From Rhizobium sophoriradicis (GTDB lineage Bacteria > Pseudomonadota > Alphaproteobacteria > Rhizobiales > Rhizobiaceae), in NCBI RefSeq assembly GCF_003939025.1, contig NZ_RQIH01000012.1:1-64000 (forward strand): a stretch of DNA of 64,000 nucleotides. The letters run 5' to 3'. The notes beneath the pieces were generated by a model. The model was not told where the DNA came from. It made no database searches and saw nothing but the letters and a program-made list of their open reading frames with translations. Positions 16,161 through 24,891 of the stretch are shown piece by piece (positions within the stretch are counted from its first letter, which is position 1; every line of letters begins with the position of its first letter). The translations under genes were made by a program, and so were the position numbers.

Positions 16161-18029
16161 GCCGAGATCCTCGTCCGCCGCGAGGAAGCCGCCGGACTGC
16201 CGCGCCCAAAGTTCGGCATAGAGCCCGCCCTGGCGAAGCAGTTCGTCGTGGCTGCCCTCCTCGATGATCCGGCCGAGATCGACGACGATCAGCCGGTCGA
16301 GCGCAGCGATCGTCGACAGCCGGTGGGGGATCGCAAGCACGGTCTTGCCCTCCATGATCCGATGGAGATTGGACTGGATCGCTTCTTCCACTTCCGAATC
16401 GAGCGCCGACGTCGCTTCGTCGAGAACCAGGATCGGCGCGTCCTTCAGCATCACCCGGGCAATGGCGATGCGCTGCCGCTGGCCGCCCGACAATTTGACG
16501 CCGCGCTCGCCGACATGTGCATCGAAGCCTCTGCGGCCCTGCTGGTCCTGCAGGCGGGCGATGAAATCGATGGCTTCGGCGCGCCGCGCCGCCTCGATCA
16601 GCCGCTCCTCGCCGGCGTCCGGCCGTCCGAACAAGATATTGTCGCGCACTGAACGATGCAGCAGCGAAGTATCCTGGCTGACAACGCCGATCTGCATCCG
16701 CAGCGTTTCCTGGGTTACGGCCGATATGTCCTGGCCATCGACGAGGATGCGGCCCTCCTGGAGGTCGTAGAGCCGTAGCAGCAGGTTCATCAACGTCGAT
16801 TTTCCCGCGCCCGAACGGCCGACAATCCCGACTTTTTCGCCCGGGCGGATGGTCAGGGAGAAGTTCTCGACGACCGGCTGCTGATCCTTGCCATAGCGGA
16901 AGGAGACATTCTCGAACCGAATGCCGGGCTGGCGGATCACCAAGCTTTTCGCATCGGCGCGGTCGACGAGCCCGAGTGGCTGGGAGATCAACTCGGCGGC
17001 ATTCTGGATGGTGCCGAGATTGCGCATGATGCCGTTGAACTGCGTCATCAGCCGTCCGAGCAGGAAATTCAGCCTCAGCACCAGTGCCAGCGAGAATGCC
17101 ACCGCACCGGAACTGACCATGCCGCGCAGCCAGAGATCTACGCTCAAGCCTGCCATCGTCACGATCATCAGGCCGGAGAGCAGCGCCATCGAGGCCCTGA
17201 CCCCGGTGATGAACCGCGTGAAGCGCAGCACCGTATCCTGATAGATATCGAAGCCCTGGCGCATGTAGCGGTCGCTCTCTTCGTCGCGGGCAAACAGCTT
17301 CAGCGTCTGCATATTGCTGTAGGAATCGACCATCCTGCCGTTCAGCATCGATCCGGCTTCCGCCGTCTCGCGGGAATGATGGCGAATCCGCGGGACGAAG
17401 TGGCGGGCAAGCAGGCTGAAGGCGCATAGCCAGAACAGCACGACGGCGGCAAGGGAAAAGTCCAGCCGGGCGACCAGCACCAGCGTCGTGACCGCATATA
17501 TTCCGACAAACCAGACGCTTTCCATCAGCGAGGTGACGAGATCGCCGGTTGCCTGGCCGGCCGACCAGACCTTGGTGACGATGCGCCCGGAAAAATCGCT
17601 CTGAAAGAACGACAATGATTGCCTTGAGACGTGGAGATAAGATTGCCAACGTGCTAGATTGTAGAAGCCCGGGGTGATCACCTGCTGATCGACGAGGGCA
17701 ATCAGAAAGGCGACGACGAAGCGCACCAGCCCGATCAGGGCGAGCATGCCGAACAGTTCGCCGCCATGGGCCGCGAGAAGACCGCTCCAGCCGGCACCGG
17801 GCGTAATACTGGCGAGAATATCGACGAGGCGTCCGACGAACCAGAAAAGTGCGGCTTCGATTGCCGCCGATGCGCCGCCAAGTATGAGCATGGCGATGAA
17901 CGGCATCCTCGTCTGGCCGATATAGAACCAGATGAAGCCGAGCGTTGCCTGCGGCGGCTGAAGATTGGCGCGCGGGCGGAACGGATCGATCCAGGTCTCG
18001 AACAGGCGGAAGATGGGTCGCAGAAACAT
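16116..18029 (-). CDS. ABC exporter half-transporter (membrane domain fused to ATPase), copy 1
   Basis: About 637 residues from the ATG at 18029 (MFLRPIFRLFETW). An N-terminal six-helix membrane domain is followed by an ATPase with Walker A GRSGAGKST, signature LSGGQRQRIAIARV and Walker B ILVLDEATSALD. The H-loop reads AIPHRLST, with Pro where Ala is usual, but the His is kept. It belongs to the multidrug/lipid exporter group (MsbA/LmrA-like). A longer start at 18143 lacks a ribosome site and adds unlikely residues. A close relative lies upstream on the same strand, so the two could be partners or paralogues. Confidence 0.9.
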   Translation of the reverse strand: MFLRPIFRLFETWIDPFRPRANLQPPQATLGFIWFYIGQTRMPFIAMLILGGASAAIEAALFWFVGRLVDILASITPGAGWSGLLAAHGGELFGMLALIGLVRFVVAFLIALVDQQVITPGFYNLARWQSYLHVSRQSLSFFQSDFSGRIVTKVWSAGQATGDLVTSLMESVWFVGIYAVTTLVLVARLDFSLAAVVLFWLCAFSLLARHFVPRIRHHSRETAEAGSMLNGRMVDSYSNMQTLKLFARDEESDRYMRQGFDIYQDTVLRFTRFITGVRASMALLSGLMIVTMAGLSVDLWLRGMVSSGAVAFSLALVLRLNFLLGRLMTQFNGIMRNLGTIQNAAELISQPLGLVDRADAKSLVIRQPGIRFENVSFRYGKDQQPVVENFSLTIRPGEKVGIVGRSGAGKSTLMNLLLRLYDLQEGRILVDGQDISAVTQETLRMQIGVVSQDTSLLHRSVRDNILFGRPDAGEERLIEAARRAEAIDFIARLQDQQGRRGFDAHVGERGVKLSGGQRQRIAIARVMLKDAPILVLDEATSALDSEVEEAIQSNLHRIMEGKTVLAIPHRLSTIAALDRLIVVDLGRIIEEGSHDELLRQGGLYAELWARQSGGFLAADEDLGSGVDGEFRHEAKMV

Positions 18030-18190
18030 GGAAGCGATATAGGCGGAATGGGCAGAGCGGCAAAGGGAATGATAAGGGGTCGCAATCTTATATTTTTGTA
18101 ATGATCGGTAACATCGGCGGCATCGCCATTGATTGCTCGCCAACCGGTCACAATCTGACGATAGGATCGCGCTTCAACGGAGGGAAGGCC

Positions 18191-18421
18191 ATGGAAACGA
18201 AAATGCTCGATGCGCATATTCCGCTTCCGCTCGCAGCAAGGTTGGATGCCCTGGCCGCCGACCTGGCGCTGCCGCGCGATCTGATCGTCGCCGAGGCCAT
18301 CGCCGCCTGGCTCGACACCGAGGAACGCCGCCGCATCAGCACGCTGCGCACGCTCGCGGCCGCCAACACCATTGTGGTCGTCGAACATGACCGGGTGATT
18401 GACTGGGCTGACAGTCTTTGA
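18191..18421 (+). CDS. Orphan ribbon-helix-helix (CopG-like) protein
   Basis: A 76-residue protein starting METKMLDAHIPLPLAARLD with a GGAGGGAAGG ribosome site. The N-terminal beta strand and two helices form a ribbon-helix-helix DNA-binding fold. The C-terminal tail ('VVVEHDRVIDWADSL') resembles the toxin-binding tail of antitoxins that pair with ParE/RelE toxins. No toxin gene follows: the next element is a terminator 57 bp downstream. It lies on the plus strand between two minus-strand ABC exporters. Confidence 0.8.
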   Translation: METKMLDAHIPLPLAARLDALAADLALPRDLIVAEAIAAWLDTEERRRISTLRTLAAANTIVVVEHDRVIDWADSL

Positions 18422-18477
18422 ACAGGGGAAACGGCGCCCTGTTCCCTATTGGCAAGTAGAAAACAGTTTAACAACTC

Positions 18478-18513
18478 AAAAGGCCCTCCCTGCTCTCCCA
18501 GGGAGGGCCTTTT
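18478..18513. terminator. Strong bidirectional terminator
   Basis: AAAAGGCCCTCCCTG (18478-18492) pairs perfectly over 15 bp with CAGGGAGGGCCTTTT (18499-18513). With A-run and T-run on either side it should stop transcription from both the RHH gene and the convergent ABC exporter, whose stop codon is 3 bp away. Confidence 0.92.
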
Positions 18514-18515
18514 GA

Positions 18516-20372
18516 TCATTCCGCCGCCTCTTCCGCCTCTTCCGCATGATCGGAGAGGAAGCCGCCGGACTGACGGTTCCAGAGATCGGCGTAGATGCCG
18601 CCATTTTCGATCAGTTCGGTATGCGAGCCGGCTTCGATGATCCGGCCCTTGTCGAGCACGATCAACCGGTCCATCTCGGTCAGCGTCGACAGCCGGTGGG
18701 CGATCGCAATCACCGTCTTGCCTTCCATCAGCGCGAAGAGGTTTTCCTGGATCGCTGCCTCGACTTCAGAATCGAGCGCCGAGGTCGCCTCGTCGAGCAC
18801 CAGGATCGGCGCATCCTTCAGGAAGACGCGAGCGATCGCGATGCGCTGCCGTTGGCCCCCGGACAGCTTGACGCCACGTTCGCCGACCTGCGCGTCGAGC
18901 CCTTGGCGCCCCTGCATGTCGACGAGCCCTTCGATGAACTCCCAAGCATTGGCGCGCTTGGCGGCCTCGATCACTTCGGCGTCCGTCGCCTCCGGTCGGC
19001 CGTAGGCGATGTTGTCGCGGATCGAGCGATGCAGTAGCGAGGTATCCTGCGTTACTACCCCGATCAGCGAGCGCAGGCTTTCCTGTGAGACGCCGGATAT
19101 ATCCTGGCCATCGATGGTGATGCGGCCGCCCTCCAGGTCGTAGAAGCGCAGCAGCAGGTTCATCAGCGTCGTCTTGCCGGCACCGGAGCGCCCGACGAGA
19201 CCAACCTTCTCGCCCGCCTTGATGTCGAGCGACAGGTTGTCGATGATGCCCTTGCTCTTGCCGTAGTGGAAGCGGATGCGTTCGTAGTGGATTGCGCCCT
19301 TCTTCGCCGTCATGGCAGGCGCACCCGGCTTGTCGACGATGTCGTGCTGCTTGCTCATCATCTCCATGCCGTCGTAGACCGTGCCGATATTCTCGAACAG
19401 GGCCGAGACTTCCCACATGATCCATTGCGACATGCCATTGACGCGCATGGCAAGACCGATGGAGATGGCGATCGCACCGACCGAAATCGCACCGTTCAGC
19501 CAGAACCAGATCGACAGGCCCGAGACGACAAAGAGCGCGACGCAGTTGTTCACGTAGACGCTGATGTGGAAGAGCGTCACCTTGCGCATCTGCCTGTGCA
19601 CGGTCTGCAGGAACTCGTCCATGCCCTGCTTGGCATAAACCTCCTCGCGGCCCGCATGCGAAAACAGCTTGACGGTGGCGATGTTCGTGTAGCTGTCGAC
19701 CACGCGTCCCGTCATCATCGAACGTGCATCCGCCTGCTGCGCCGAGATCTTGCGAAGCTGCGGCACGAAATAAGAGACGATGCTGATATAGATGGCGAGC
19801 CAAACGAGGATCGGGATCATCAGTCGCCAGTCGGCGGCCGCAATGACGATGATCATCGTCAGGAAATAGCTGACGACGTAAACGAAGACGTCGAGGACCT
19901 TCATCACCGTTTCGCGCACGGCAAGCGAGGTCTGCATCACCTTTGTCGCGACACGCCCGGCAAACTCATTGGCGAAGAACGTCATGCTGTGGCGCAGCAG
20001 GAAGCGGTGCATCTGCCAGCGCGCCATCATCGGGTAATTGCCGAGCAGCATCTGGTGCATGATGAGGGAATCCAGGCCGGCCGCCAGCGGCAGGCCGACC
20101 AGCACCAGCACCGCCATCCAGAACAACTTGTGGCCTTCCGTCTGCAGGAAGGTGGCGCGGTCGGCATTGGTCAGCCAGTCGACGATGTCGCCAAGAAATT
20201 GAAAGAGCGCCACTTCGCCGACGGCGATCGACGCCGTCAGCAACGCCATCAGGCCGAGCCAGGGTGCTGCCGGCTTGCTGTAGTGCCAGCAAAAGGCAAA
20301 AAGACCTTTGGGCGGAGCGACAGGCTCCTCGCTCGGAAAGGGATTGAGTCGCTGTTCGAACCAGCCAAACAT
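18516..20372 (-). CDS. ABC exporter half-transporter, copy 2
   Basis: About 618 residues from the ATG at 20372 (MFGWFEQRLNPF), chosen because GGAG lies 7 nt upstream. In-frame starts at 20390 and 20483 are possible. Six membrane helices precede an ATPase with GRSGAGKTT, LSGGQRQRIAIARV and ILVLDEATSALDSE. The H-loop is the normal AIAHRLST. It is clearly related to the exporter at 16116-18029 ('FxRFDLEGG..IDGQDISGVSQESLR' type helical region). Substrate unknown. A homodimer or a heterodimer with copy 1 are both possible. Confidence 0.9.
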   Translation of the reverse strand: MFGWFEQRLNPFPSEEPVAPPKGLFAFCWHYSKPAAPWLGLMALLTASIAVGEVALFQFLGDIVDWLTNADRATFLQTEGHKLFWMAVLVLVGLPLAAGLDSLIMHQMLLGNYPMMARWQMHRFLLRHSMTFFANEFAGRVATKVMQTSLAVRETVMKVLDVFVYVVSYFLTMIIVIAAADWRLMIPILVWLAIYISIVSYFVPQLRKISAQQADARSMMTGRVVDSYTNIATVKLFSHAGREEVYAKQGMDEFLQTVHRQMRKVTLFHISVYVNNCVALFVVSGLSIWFWLNGAISVGAIAISIGLAMRVNGMSQWIMWEVSALFENIGTVYDGMEMMSKQHDIVDKPGAPAMTAKKGAIHYERIRFHYGKSKGIIDNLSLDIKAGEKVGLVGRSGAGKTTLMNLLLRFYDLEGGRITIDGQDISGVSQESLRSLIGVVTQDTSLLHRSIRDNIAYGRPEATDAEVIEAAKRANAWEFIEGLVDMQGRQGLDAQVGERGVKLSGGQRQRIAIARVFLKDAPILVLDEATSALDSEVEAAIQENLFALMEGKTVIAIAHRLSTLTEMDRLIVLDKGRIIEAGSHTELIENGGIYADLWNRQSGGFLSDHAEEAEEAAE

Positions 20373-20519
20373 GAAATTGCTCCGAAACATCAGCGTCTCG
20401 GCTCCCGGCTTCGCGCCACCTGAGCGCACTGCAAGCACATATGGGAACCGAACGTTCAAGGGGCGAGGCTGAAACAGCCGCACAATGGATCAAAAGGGGA
20501 TTTCAGGAAGAAACGCGCA

Positions 20520-20585
20520 CTAGCGGCGCCATGTCGCCTTGATCGGCATCACGGCGGGAAAGCGCATAATGAGCAAAATATTCAT
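20520..20585 (-). CDS. Possible 21-residue small protein
   Basis: A short frame, MNILLIMRFPAVMPIKATWR plus a final R, begins at 20585 with a strong GGGAGGG ribosome site 6 nt upstream. It lies in the 384-bp gap (20373-20756) between the ABC exporter and trmL, which otherwise shows no gene. It could be a leader or membrane-active microprotein, or chance. Conservation is needed to decide. Confidence 0.3.
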   Translation of the reverse strand: MNILLIMRFPAVMPIKATWRR

Positions 20586-20756
20586 GTCGGCCCTCCCTGC
20601 TGGCGATTGAAGACGTGCATCGATAACGCGAAAATCGCGAAATTTCCAGCCCCTTAATGGCGTAAATTGACCGTATCTGGGCCAAAATGCGCCCTGTTGC
20701 AGCAGAATGCCGGTTGCTTTAGGTGTCTCGCATCCCGACGAAACAAACGGCGCATC

Positions 20757-21218
20757 ATGACCGACCTCAGACTGGCACTCTACCAGCCGGATATAGCAGG
20801 CAATACCGGCACGATCCTGCGTCTTGCCGCCTGCCTCGGCTTCGCGGTCGATCTGATCGAGCCCGCCGGCTTCGACGTTTCCGATCGCAACCTGAAACGA
20901 TAGGGAATGGATTATATCGCCGCCGCCGCGCTGACCCGCCATGTCAGTTGGGATCGCTTCGAAGCATGGCGCGCCACGACCAGCCGCCGCCTGATCCTCG
21001 CTTCGACCAAGGCAGCGGATCGCTACTCCGATTTCACCTTCCGTTCAGACGACATCCTGCTTCTCGGCCGGGAAAGCGCCGGCGTCCCGGACCATGTGCA
21101 TGAAAGGGCCGATGCCCGTATCCTGATCCCTATGGTCGAAGGCCAGCGCTCCATAAACGTCGCCGTCTCGGCCGCGATGATCGTCGGCGAAGCGATGCGC
21201 CAGACCGTCTGGACTTGA
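20757..21218 (+). pseudogene. trmL: tRNA (cytidine(34)-2'-O)-methyltransferase TrmL, interrupted by an in-frame amber codon
   Basis: The frame from ATG 20757 encodes a SpoU-type TrmL protein ('LALYQPDIAGNTGTILRLAA', then 'FDVSDRNLKR'). It then meets TAG at 20901-20903 and resumes in the same frame as 'GMDYIAAAALTRHVSWDRF' through 'LGRESAGVPDHV' to 'SINVAVSAAMIVGEAMRQ'. TrmL methylates the wobble base of tRNA-Leu. Family members read 'LKRAGMDY' here, so TAG replaces an Ala codon. The two halves are otherwise intact (153 codons), so the lesion is recent, a sequencing error, or a suppressed stop. Confidence 0.85.
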
Positions 21219-21263
21219 GCGCGGCCAGCGCGGAATGGGCCCAAGCCCCGGAATGCGTCGGAA

Positions 21264-21298
21264 ATTGGCATTGCCAATCCGCCGGATCGGCCTATATT
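21264..21298 (+). promoter_or_regulatory. Promoter with overlapping palindromic operator, upstream of Na/Pi cotransporter
   Basis: TTGCCA (21271-21276) is 16 nt from TATATT (21293-21298), a good sigma-70 promoter about 113 bp before the start codon. A perfect 15-bp palindrome, ATTGGCA-T-TGCCAAT (21264-21278), overlaps the -35 box, as expected for a repressor site. It does not look like a PhoB box. The regulator is unknown. Confidence 0.5.
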
Positions 21299-21410
21299 TA
21301 TTAGCCGGGCAATCAAAAAATATCGCAGGACGGCTGCGATTTCAGCGGCTTGGAGAGGCGTCACTCAAGCCTGGTCTCGCCAACAGATGAAGGAAGAATA
21401 AAAACTAAAA

Positions 21411-23057
21411 ATGGATTCCACGGTCATCATGATCAACCTGCTCGGCGCCGTCGCTTTGCTGCTGTTCGGCCTTGCGCAGGTCAAGGAAGGCGTAACCAGG
21501 GCCTTCGGCGCCCGGCTCAGAACAGGACTTGCGACCGGCACGCGCGGTGGTTTTCGGTCCTTTATATCAGGCCTAGTCGCAACCGTCGCTCTACAGAGCT
21601 CGACGGCAACAGCATTGATGACTGCCTCTTTCGTAGAGCGTGATCTGATCAGGCCGCGCATGGCGCAGATCGTCCTGCTCGGCGCCAATGTCGGCACCGC
21701 CATCACTGCCTGGATTGTCGCCACGGGGATTGAATGGCTCTCTCCTCTGCTAATCCTTGTAGGCATTGTTCTTTGCCGCAGCCGTTCCGGCACGAGCAGC
21801 GGCGGCGGTATCGCGCTTGTCGGGATCGGGCTGATGTTATTGTCGTTGCATCTGCTCGGCCTTGCGACGGAGCCGATGCGCACCTCTCCGGCTCTTGCCG
21901 CTTTCATCGGCCTGTTGGACGGCGCACTGCCCGTCGCGCTGTTGTTTTCGGCGGCACTTGCGTTCGTGTCGTCGTCGAGCCTCGCGGTCGTGGTCCTCAT
22001 CCTGTCGCTCGCCTCCGCCGGCCTCATCTCCGCCGAGCTCGTCATCGTGCTGGTGCTCGGCGCCAATCTCGGCGGCGCAATCCCGCCCGTCGTCGCGACC
22101 TTGGGCGGCCCGGTTTCGGCCCGGCGCGTGACACTCGGCAATCTCGCCGTCCGCACGCTCGGCTGCCTGATCGCCTTGCCGCTGGCCGGCTATGGCGCCG
22201 ACCTCATCCAGATGCTGCCCTTCGGCCCGGCTAAGCTGCCGGTCGACGCGCATCTCGCCTTCAATCTTCTGCTGGCCGCTCTCGCCTGGCCCTTCTCGAG
22301 ACCGCTCTCCACTCTGATGACCCGGCTGGTGCCGGATCAGGCCGAGCCGGACACCGCCCCAAAATATCTGGATGCCCATGAACTTTCGACGCCTGTCATT
22401 GCTCTGACCAGCGCCACCCGCGAGGTGCTCGGCATCGGGGACCTCATTGAACGCATGCTGATGCGGGTCTCCGAGGCGTTTGAAGACAACGATTCATCCA
22501 AGCTTTCGGAAATTGCGGCCCTCGAAGAGCGTGTCGACAAGCTGCAGCAGGCGGTGAAGGTGTATCTCTCCAAGCTCGGTCGCGACGGCCTCAGCGACGA
22601 AAACGCCCGCCGCTCGATCGTCGTCATCGATTATGCGATCAATCTCGAACATATGGGCGACATCATCGAGAAGGGCCTGGCGGAACAGGTGGCGAAGAAG
22701 ATTTCGCTCGCCCTGAAATTTTCCGAGGACGGCCACCAGGAACTAAGGAAGCTGTTCGATCTGACAATCGACAATCTGCGTGTCGCCCAGACCATCTTCG
22801 TCACCCGCGACTTCAATCTCGCGCGTCGGATGATGGAGACGAAGGTCGAGGTGCGCCGGATGGAAAAGCAGTCGGCCGAACATCATCTCGAACGCCTGCG
22901 CGACGGCCGTGCCGACAGCCTGCAGACGAGCTCGCTGCATCTCGACATGCTGCGCGACTTGAAGCGGATCAACGCCCATATCGTTTCGGTAGCGCATCCG
23001 ATCATGGATGAAAGCGGCCTACTGATCGAAAGCCGCGTGCGGCCGGCAGCCGAGTGA
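21411..23057 (+). CDS. Na+/phosphate cotransporter with C-terminal PhoU-like domain
   Basis: The 548-residue protein has two inverted repeats of membrane helices characteristic of the PNaS (NptA) family. Both carry the signature 'QSSTATALM' (about 61-69) and 'SSSSLAVVVLIL' (about 182-193) and the 'GANVGTAITAW' / 'GANLGGAIPPV' loops. After about residue 320 it continues as a soluble all-helical PhoU-like domain ('LEERVDKLQQAVKVYLSKLGR' in part). It probably moves phosphate with sodium across the inner membrane. Substrate by family only. Confidence 0.9.
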   Translation: MDSTVIMINLLGAVALLLFGLAQVKEGVTRAFGARLRTGLATGTRGGFRSFISGLVATVALQSSTATALMTASFVERDLIRPRMAQIVLLGANVGTAITAWIVATGIEWLSPLLILVGIVLCRSRSGTSSGGGIALVGIGLMLLSLHLLGLATEPMRTSPALAAFIGLLDGALPVALLFSAALAFVSSSSLAVVVLILSLASAGLISAELVIVLVLGANLGGAIPPVVATLGGPVSARRVTLGNLAVRTLGCLIALPLAGYGADLIQMLPFGPAKLPVDAHLAFNLLLAALAWPFSRPLSTLMTRLVPDQAEPDTAPKYLDAHELSTPVIALTSATREVLGIGDLIERMLMRVSEAFEDNDSSKLSEIAALEERVDKLQQAVKVYLSKLGRDGLSDENARRSIVVIDYAINLEHMGDIIEKGLAEQVAKKISLALKFSEDGHQELRKLFDLTIDNLRVAQTIFVTRDFNLARRMMETKVEVRRMEKQSAEHHLERLRDGRADSLQTSSLHLDMLRDLKRINAHIVSVAHPIMDESGLLIESRVRPAAE

Positions 23058-23060
23058 GGG

Positions 23061-23321
23061 TCAATCGGCCGAAGGCAGGCGGCGCATCGTGAACTCGATC
23101 CGGTCGCCGTCGAGCTGGCGCCAGCTCTCCACCTCGGTCCAATAGGCCGCTTTCGGATATTCGTCGAACCATTCGCGCGCTTTGGCGCGTGCGTCGATCA
23201 AGCCGAGGCAATATGTCTGACGCACGAAATGGTCTTTCTTGCGGGTCGGATTTTCCGCCCGGTGTTTCGCCATTCTGCGCTTCAGGCCGTCGAAGGACGG
23301 AGGTCCTGGAATTTTCGCCAT
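23061..23321 (-). CDS. Small conserved-looking protein, function unknown
   Basis: An 86-residue basic protein starting MAKIPGPPSFDGLKRRMAKH, with AGGTAGG upstream of the ATG at 23321. A longer in-frame start at 23426 is unsupported. It has a Trp/Tyr-rich middle ('REWFDEYPKAAYWTEVESWRQL') and no recognisable domain or membrane segment. It converges with the Na/Pi gene at a 3-bp gap. Confidence 0.6.
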   Translation of the reverse strand: MAKIPGPPSFDGLKRRMAKHRAENPTRKKDHFVRQTYCLGLIDARAKAREWFDEYPKAAYWTEVESWRQLDGDRIEFTMRRLPSAD

Positions 23322-23498
23322 CAAACCTACCTCTGCAGAGGAAAGGTAGTATCGAAATCGCTGATTTGCGAGTCGAATCTTGGCTGCCATGCCCGTGCCC
23401 GCCGGCTTGGCGAGATGCGGCACCACCTGCTAAACCGGAGGTGCAATCAAGAATGAGCGAGTCGTTTCCCTAGCGGAGGTCGGCCGCTGGAGGCGCAA

Positions 23499-24410
23499 AT
23501 GGAAAGACCGGAACTGCCGATCGGCTTGCCCGACGATATCGAGGAGAAGAAGGAGGCCGCCCGCAAGTGGTTCGAAGGGCTGCGCGATACGATCTGCGCC
23601 TCCTTCGAGGCTCTTGAAGACGCATTGGAAGGTCCGCTCTCCGATCAGGAGCCCGGCCGCTTCGTCGCCAAGGATTGGTCGCGCGAAAACGGCGCCGACG
23701 GCGGCGGCCGGATGTCGATGATGGAAGGGCGCGTCTTCGAGAAGGTCGGCGTCCACACCTCCACGGTGTACGGCGAATTCTCGCCGGAATTCCGTGCGCA
23801 GATACCCGGCGCCAAGGACGATCCGCGTTTCTGGGCCTCCGGCATCTCGCTGATCGCCCATCCCGTCAACCCCAATGTCCCGGCCGTGCATATGAACACC
23901 CGCATGGTGGTCACCACAAGCCGCTGGTTCGGCGGCGGCGCCGACCTGACGCCGGTGCTGTCGCGCCGCCGCACCCAGGAGGACGAGGACAGCCAGCTCT
24001 TCCACAAGGCGATGGAGATCGCCTGCCGCAATCACGCCGTCGCCGACTACCATGCCTACAAGGCCTGGTGCGACGACTATTTCTTCCTGAAGCACCGCAA
24101 CGAGCCCCGCGGCATCGGCGGCATCTTCTATGACTGGCTGCATTCGAGCGAGGAAACCGGCGGCTGGGACGCTGATTTCGCCTTCACCCGCGATGTCGGC
24201 CGGGCCTTCGCCATGGTCTATCCGAAGATCGTTCGTTCCAACTTCAACAAGCTGTGGACGGAAGCCGATCGTGACGAACAATTGATCCGTCGCGGCCGAT
24301 ACGTCGAATTCAATTTGCTGTATGATCGCGGCACGATCTTCGGCCTGAAGACCGGCGGCAACGTCGAGTCCATTCTCTCCTCGCTGCCACCCGTCGTACG
24401 CTGGCCGTGA
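23499..24410 (+). CDS. hemF: Oxygen-dependent coproporphyrinogen III oxidase
   Basis: HemF converts coproporphyrinogen III to protoporphyrinogen IX in haem synthesis, using O2. The 303-residue protein shows the family motifs 'RFFWASGISLIAHPVNPNVP'-like (here 'DPRFWASGISLIAHPVNP'), 'VHMNTRMV', 'WFGGGADLTPV', 'KAWCDDYFFLKHR' and 'RGIGGIFYDWL', and ends 'YVEFNLLYDRGTIFGL'. It stands alone. No FNR/FixK box (TTGAT-N4-ATCAA) was seen upstream. Confidence 0.96.
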   Translation: MERPELPIGLPDDIEEKKEAARKWFEGLRDTICASFEALEDALEGPLSDQEPGRFVAKDWSRENGADGGGRMSMMEGRVFEKVGVHTSTVYGEFSPEFRAQIPGAKDDPRFWASGISLIAHPVNPNVPAVHMNTRMVVTTSRWFGGGADLTPVLSRRRTQEDEDSQLFHKAMEIACRNHAVADYHAYKAWCDDYFFLKHRNEPRGIGGIFYDWLHSSEETGGWDADFAFTRDVGRAFAMVYPKIVRSNFNKLWTEADRDEQLIRRGRYVEFNLLYDRGTIFGLKTGGNVESILSSLPPVVRWP

Positions 24411-24513
24411 GACTGTGAGATCTCATCGATAAATTCGAACCGAGGGACCTTCATAAAAATTCAGTGAGTCCTAACTTTATATGTACGTGCGTAACAATCG
24501 GAGGAGGATTGTC

Positions 24514-24777
24514 ATGACGACACAAAGCGGCTCGCCTGCGTCGACGGATGTCCAGGAAACATTCCGTGCCATCGACACACCCGAGTTCCTGATACGCATC
24601 GCCGAGAAGCTGCGGGCCAAGAGCGGCTCGGATCTGCCCCTGTCCTGCTTCATCGAGCAGGTCAAGTTACAGCTGGCCGGCGGAAAGTCGCCAGAGGAAC
24701 TGCAGAACGACGCGGCCAACAGCAACACGCCCAGCCATCTCTCGGATTGCTACAAAGCCTGGGCGATGCCCGACTGA
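24514..24777 (+). CDS. Small hypothetical protein
   Basis: An 87-residue protein starting MTTQSGSPASTDVQETFRA, with a strong GGAGGAGG ribosome site, which sets the start at 24514 rather than 24481. It is soluble and mildly acidic, with two Cys residues ('LSCFIEQ', 'SDCYKAW'). I do not recognise the family. It precedes another small cysteine-containing protein by 114 bp. Confidence 0.55.
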   Translation: MTTQSGSPASTDVQETFRAIDTPEFLIRIAEKLRAKSGSDLPLSCFIEQVKLQLAGGKSPEELQNDAANSNTPSHLSDCYKAWAMPD

Positions 24778-24891
24778 AAGACCTTCTCCGGTCGTCACCA
24801 TCGCGCCGGCCGGAACCTTCCCTTCCTCCGTACATTTCATCAATCGCGCGCAAACGCGATGGCCGTTGTGTTTCAGACAGAGGAGAAGACC

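Noticed and set aside
23427..23498. Possible FNR/FixK box upstream of hemF
   Set aside because: No TTGAT-N4-ATCAA or near match is present.
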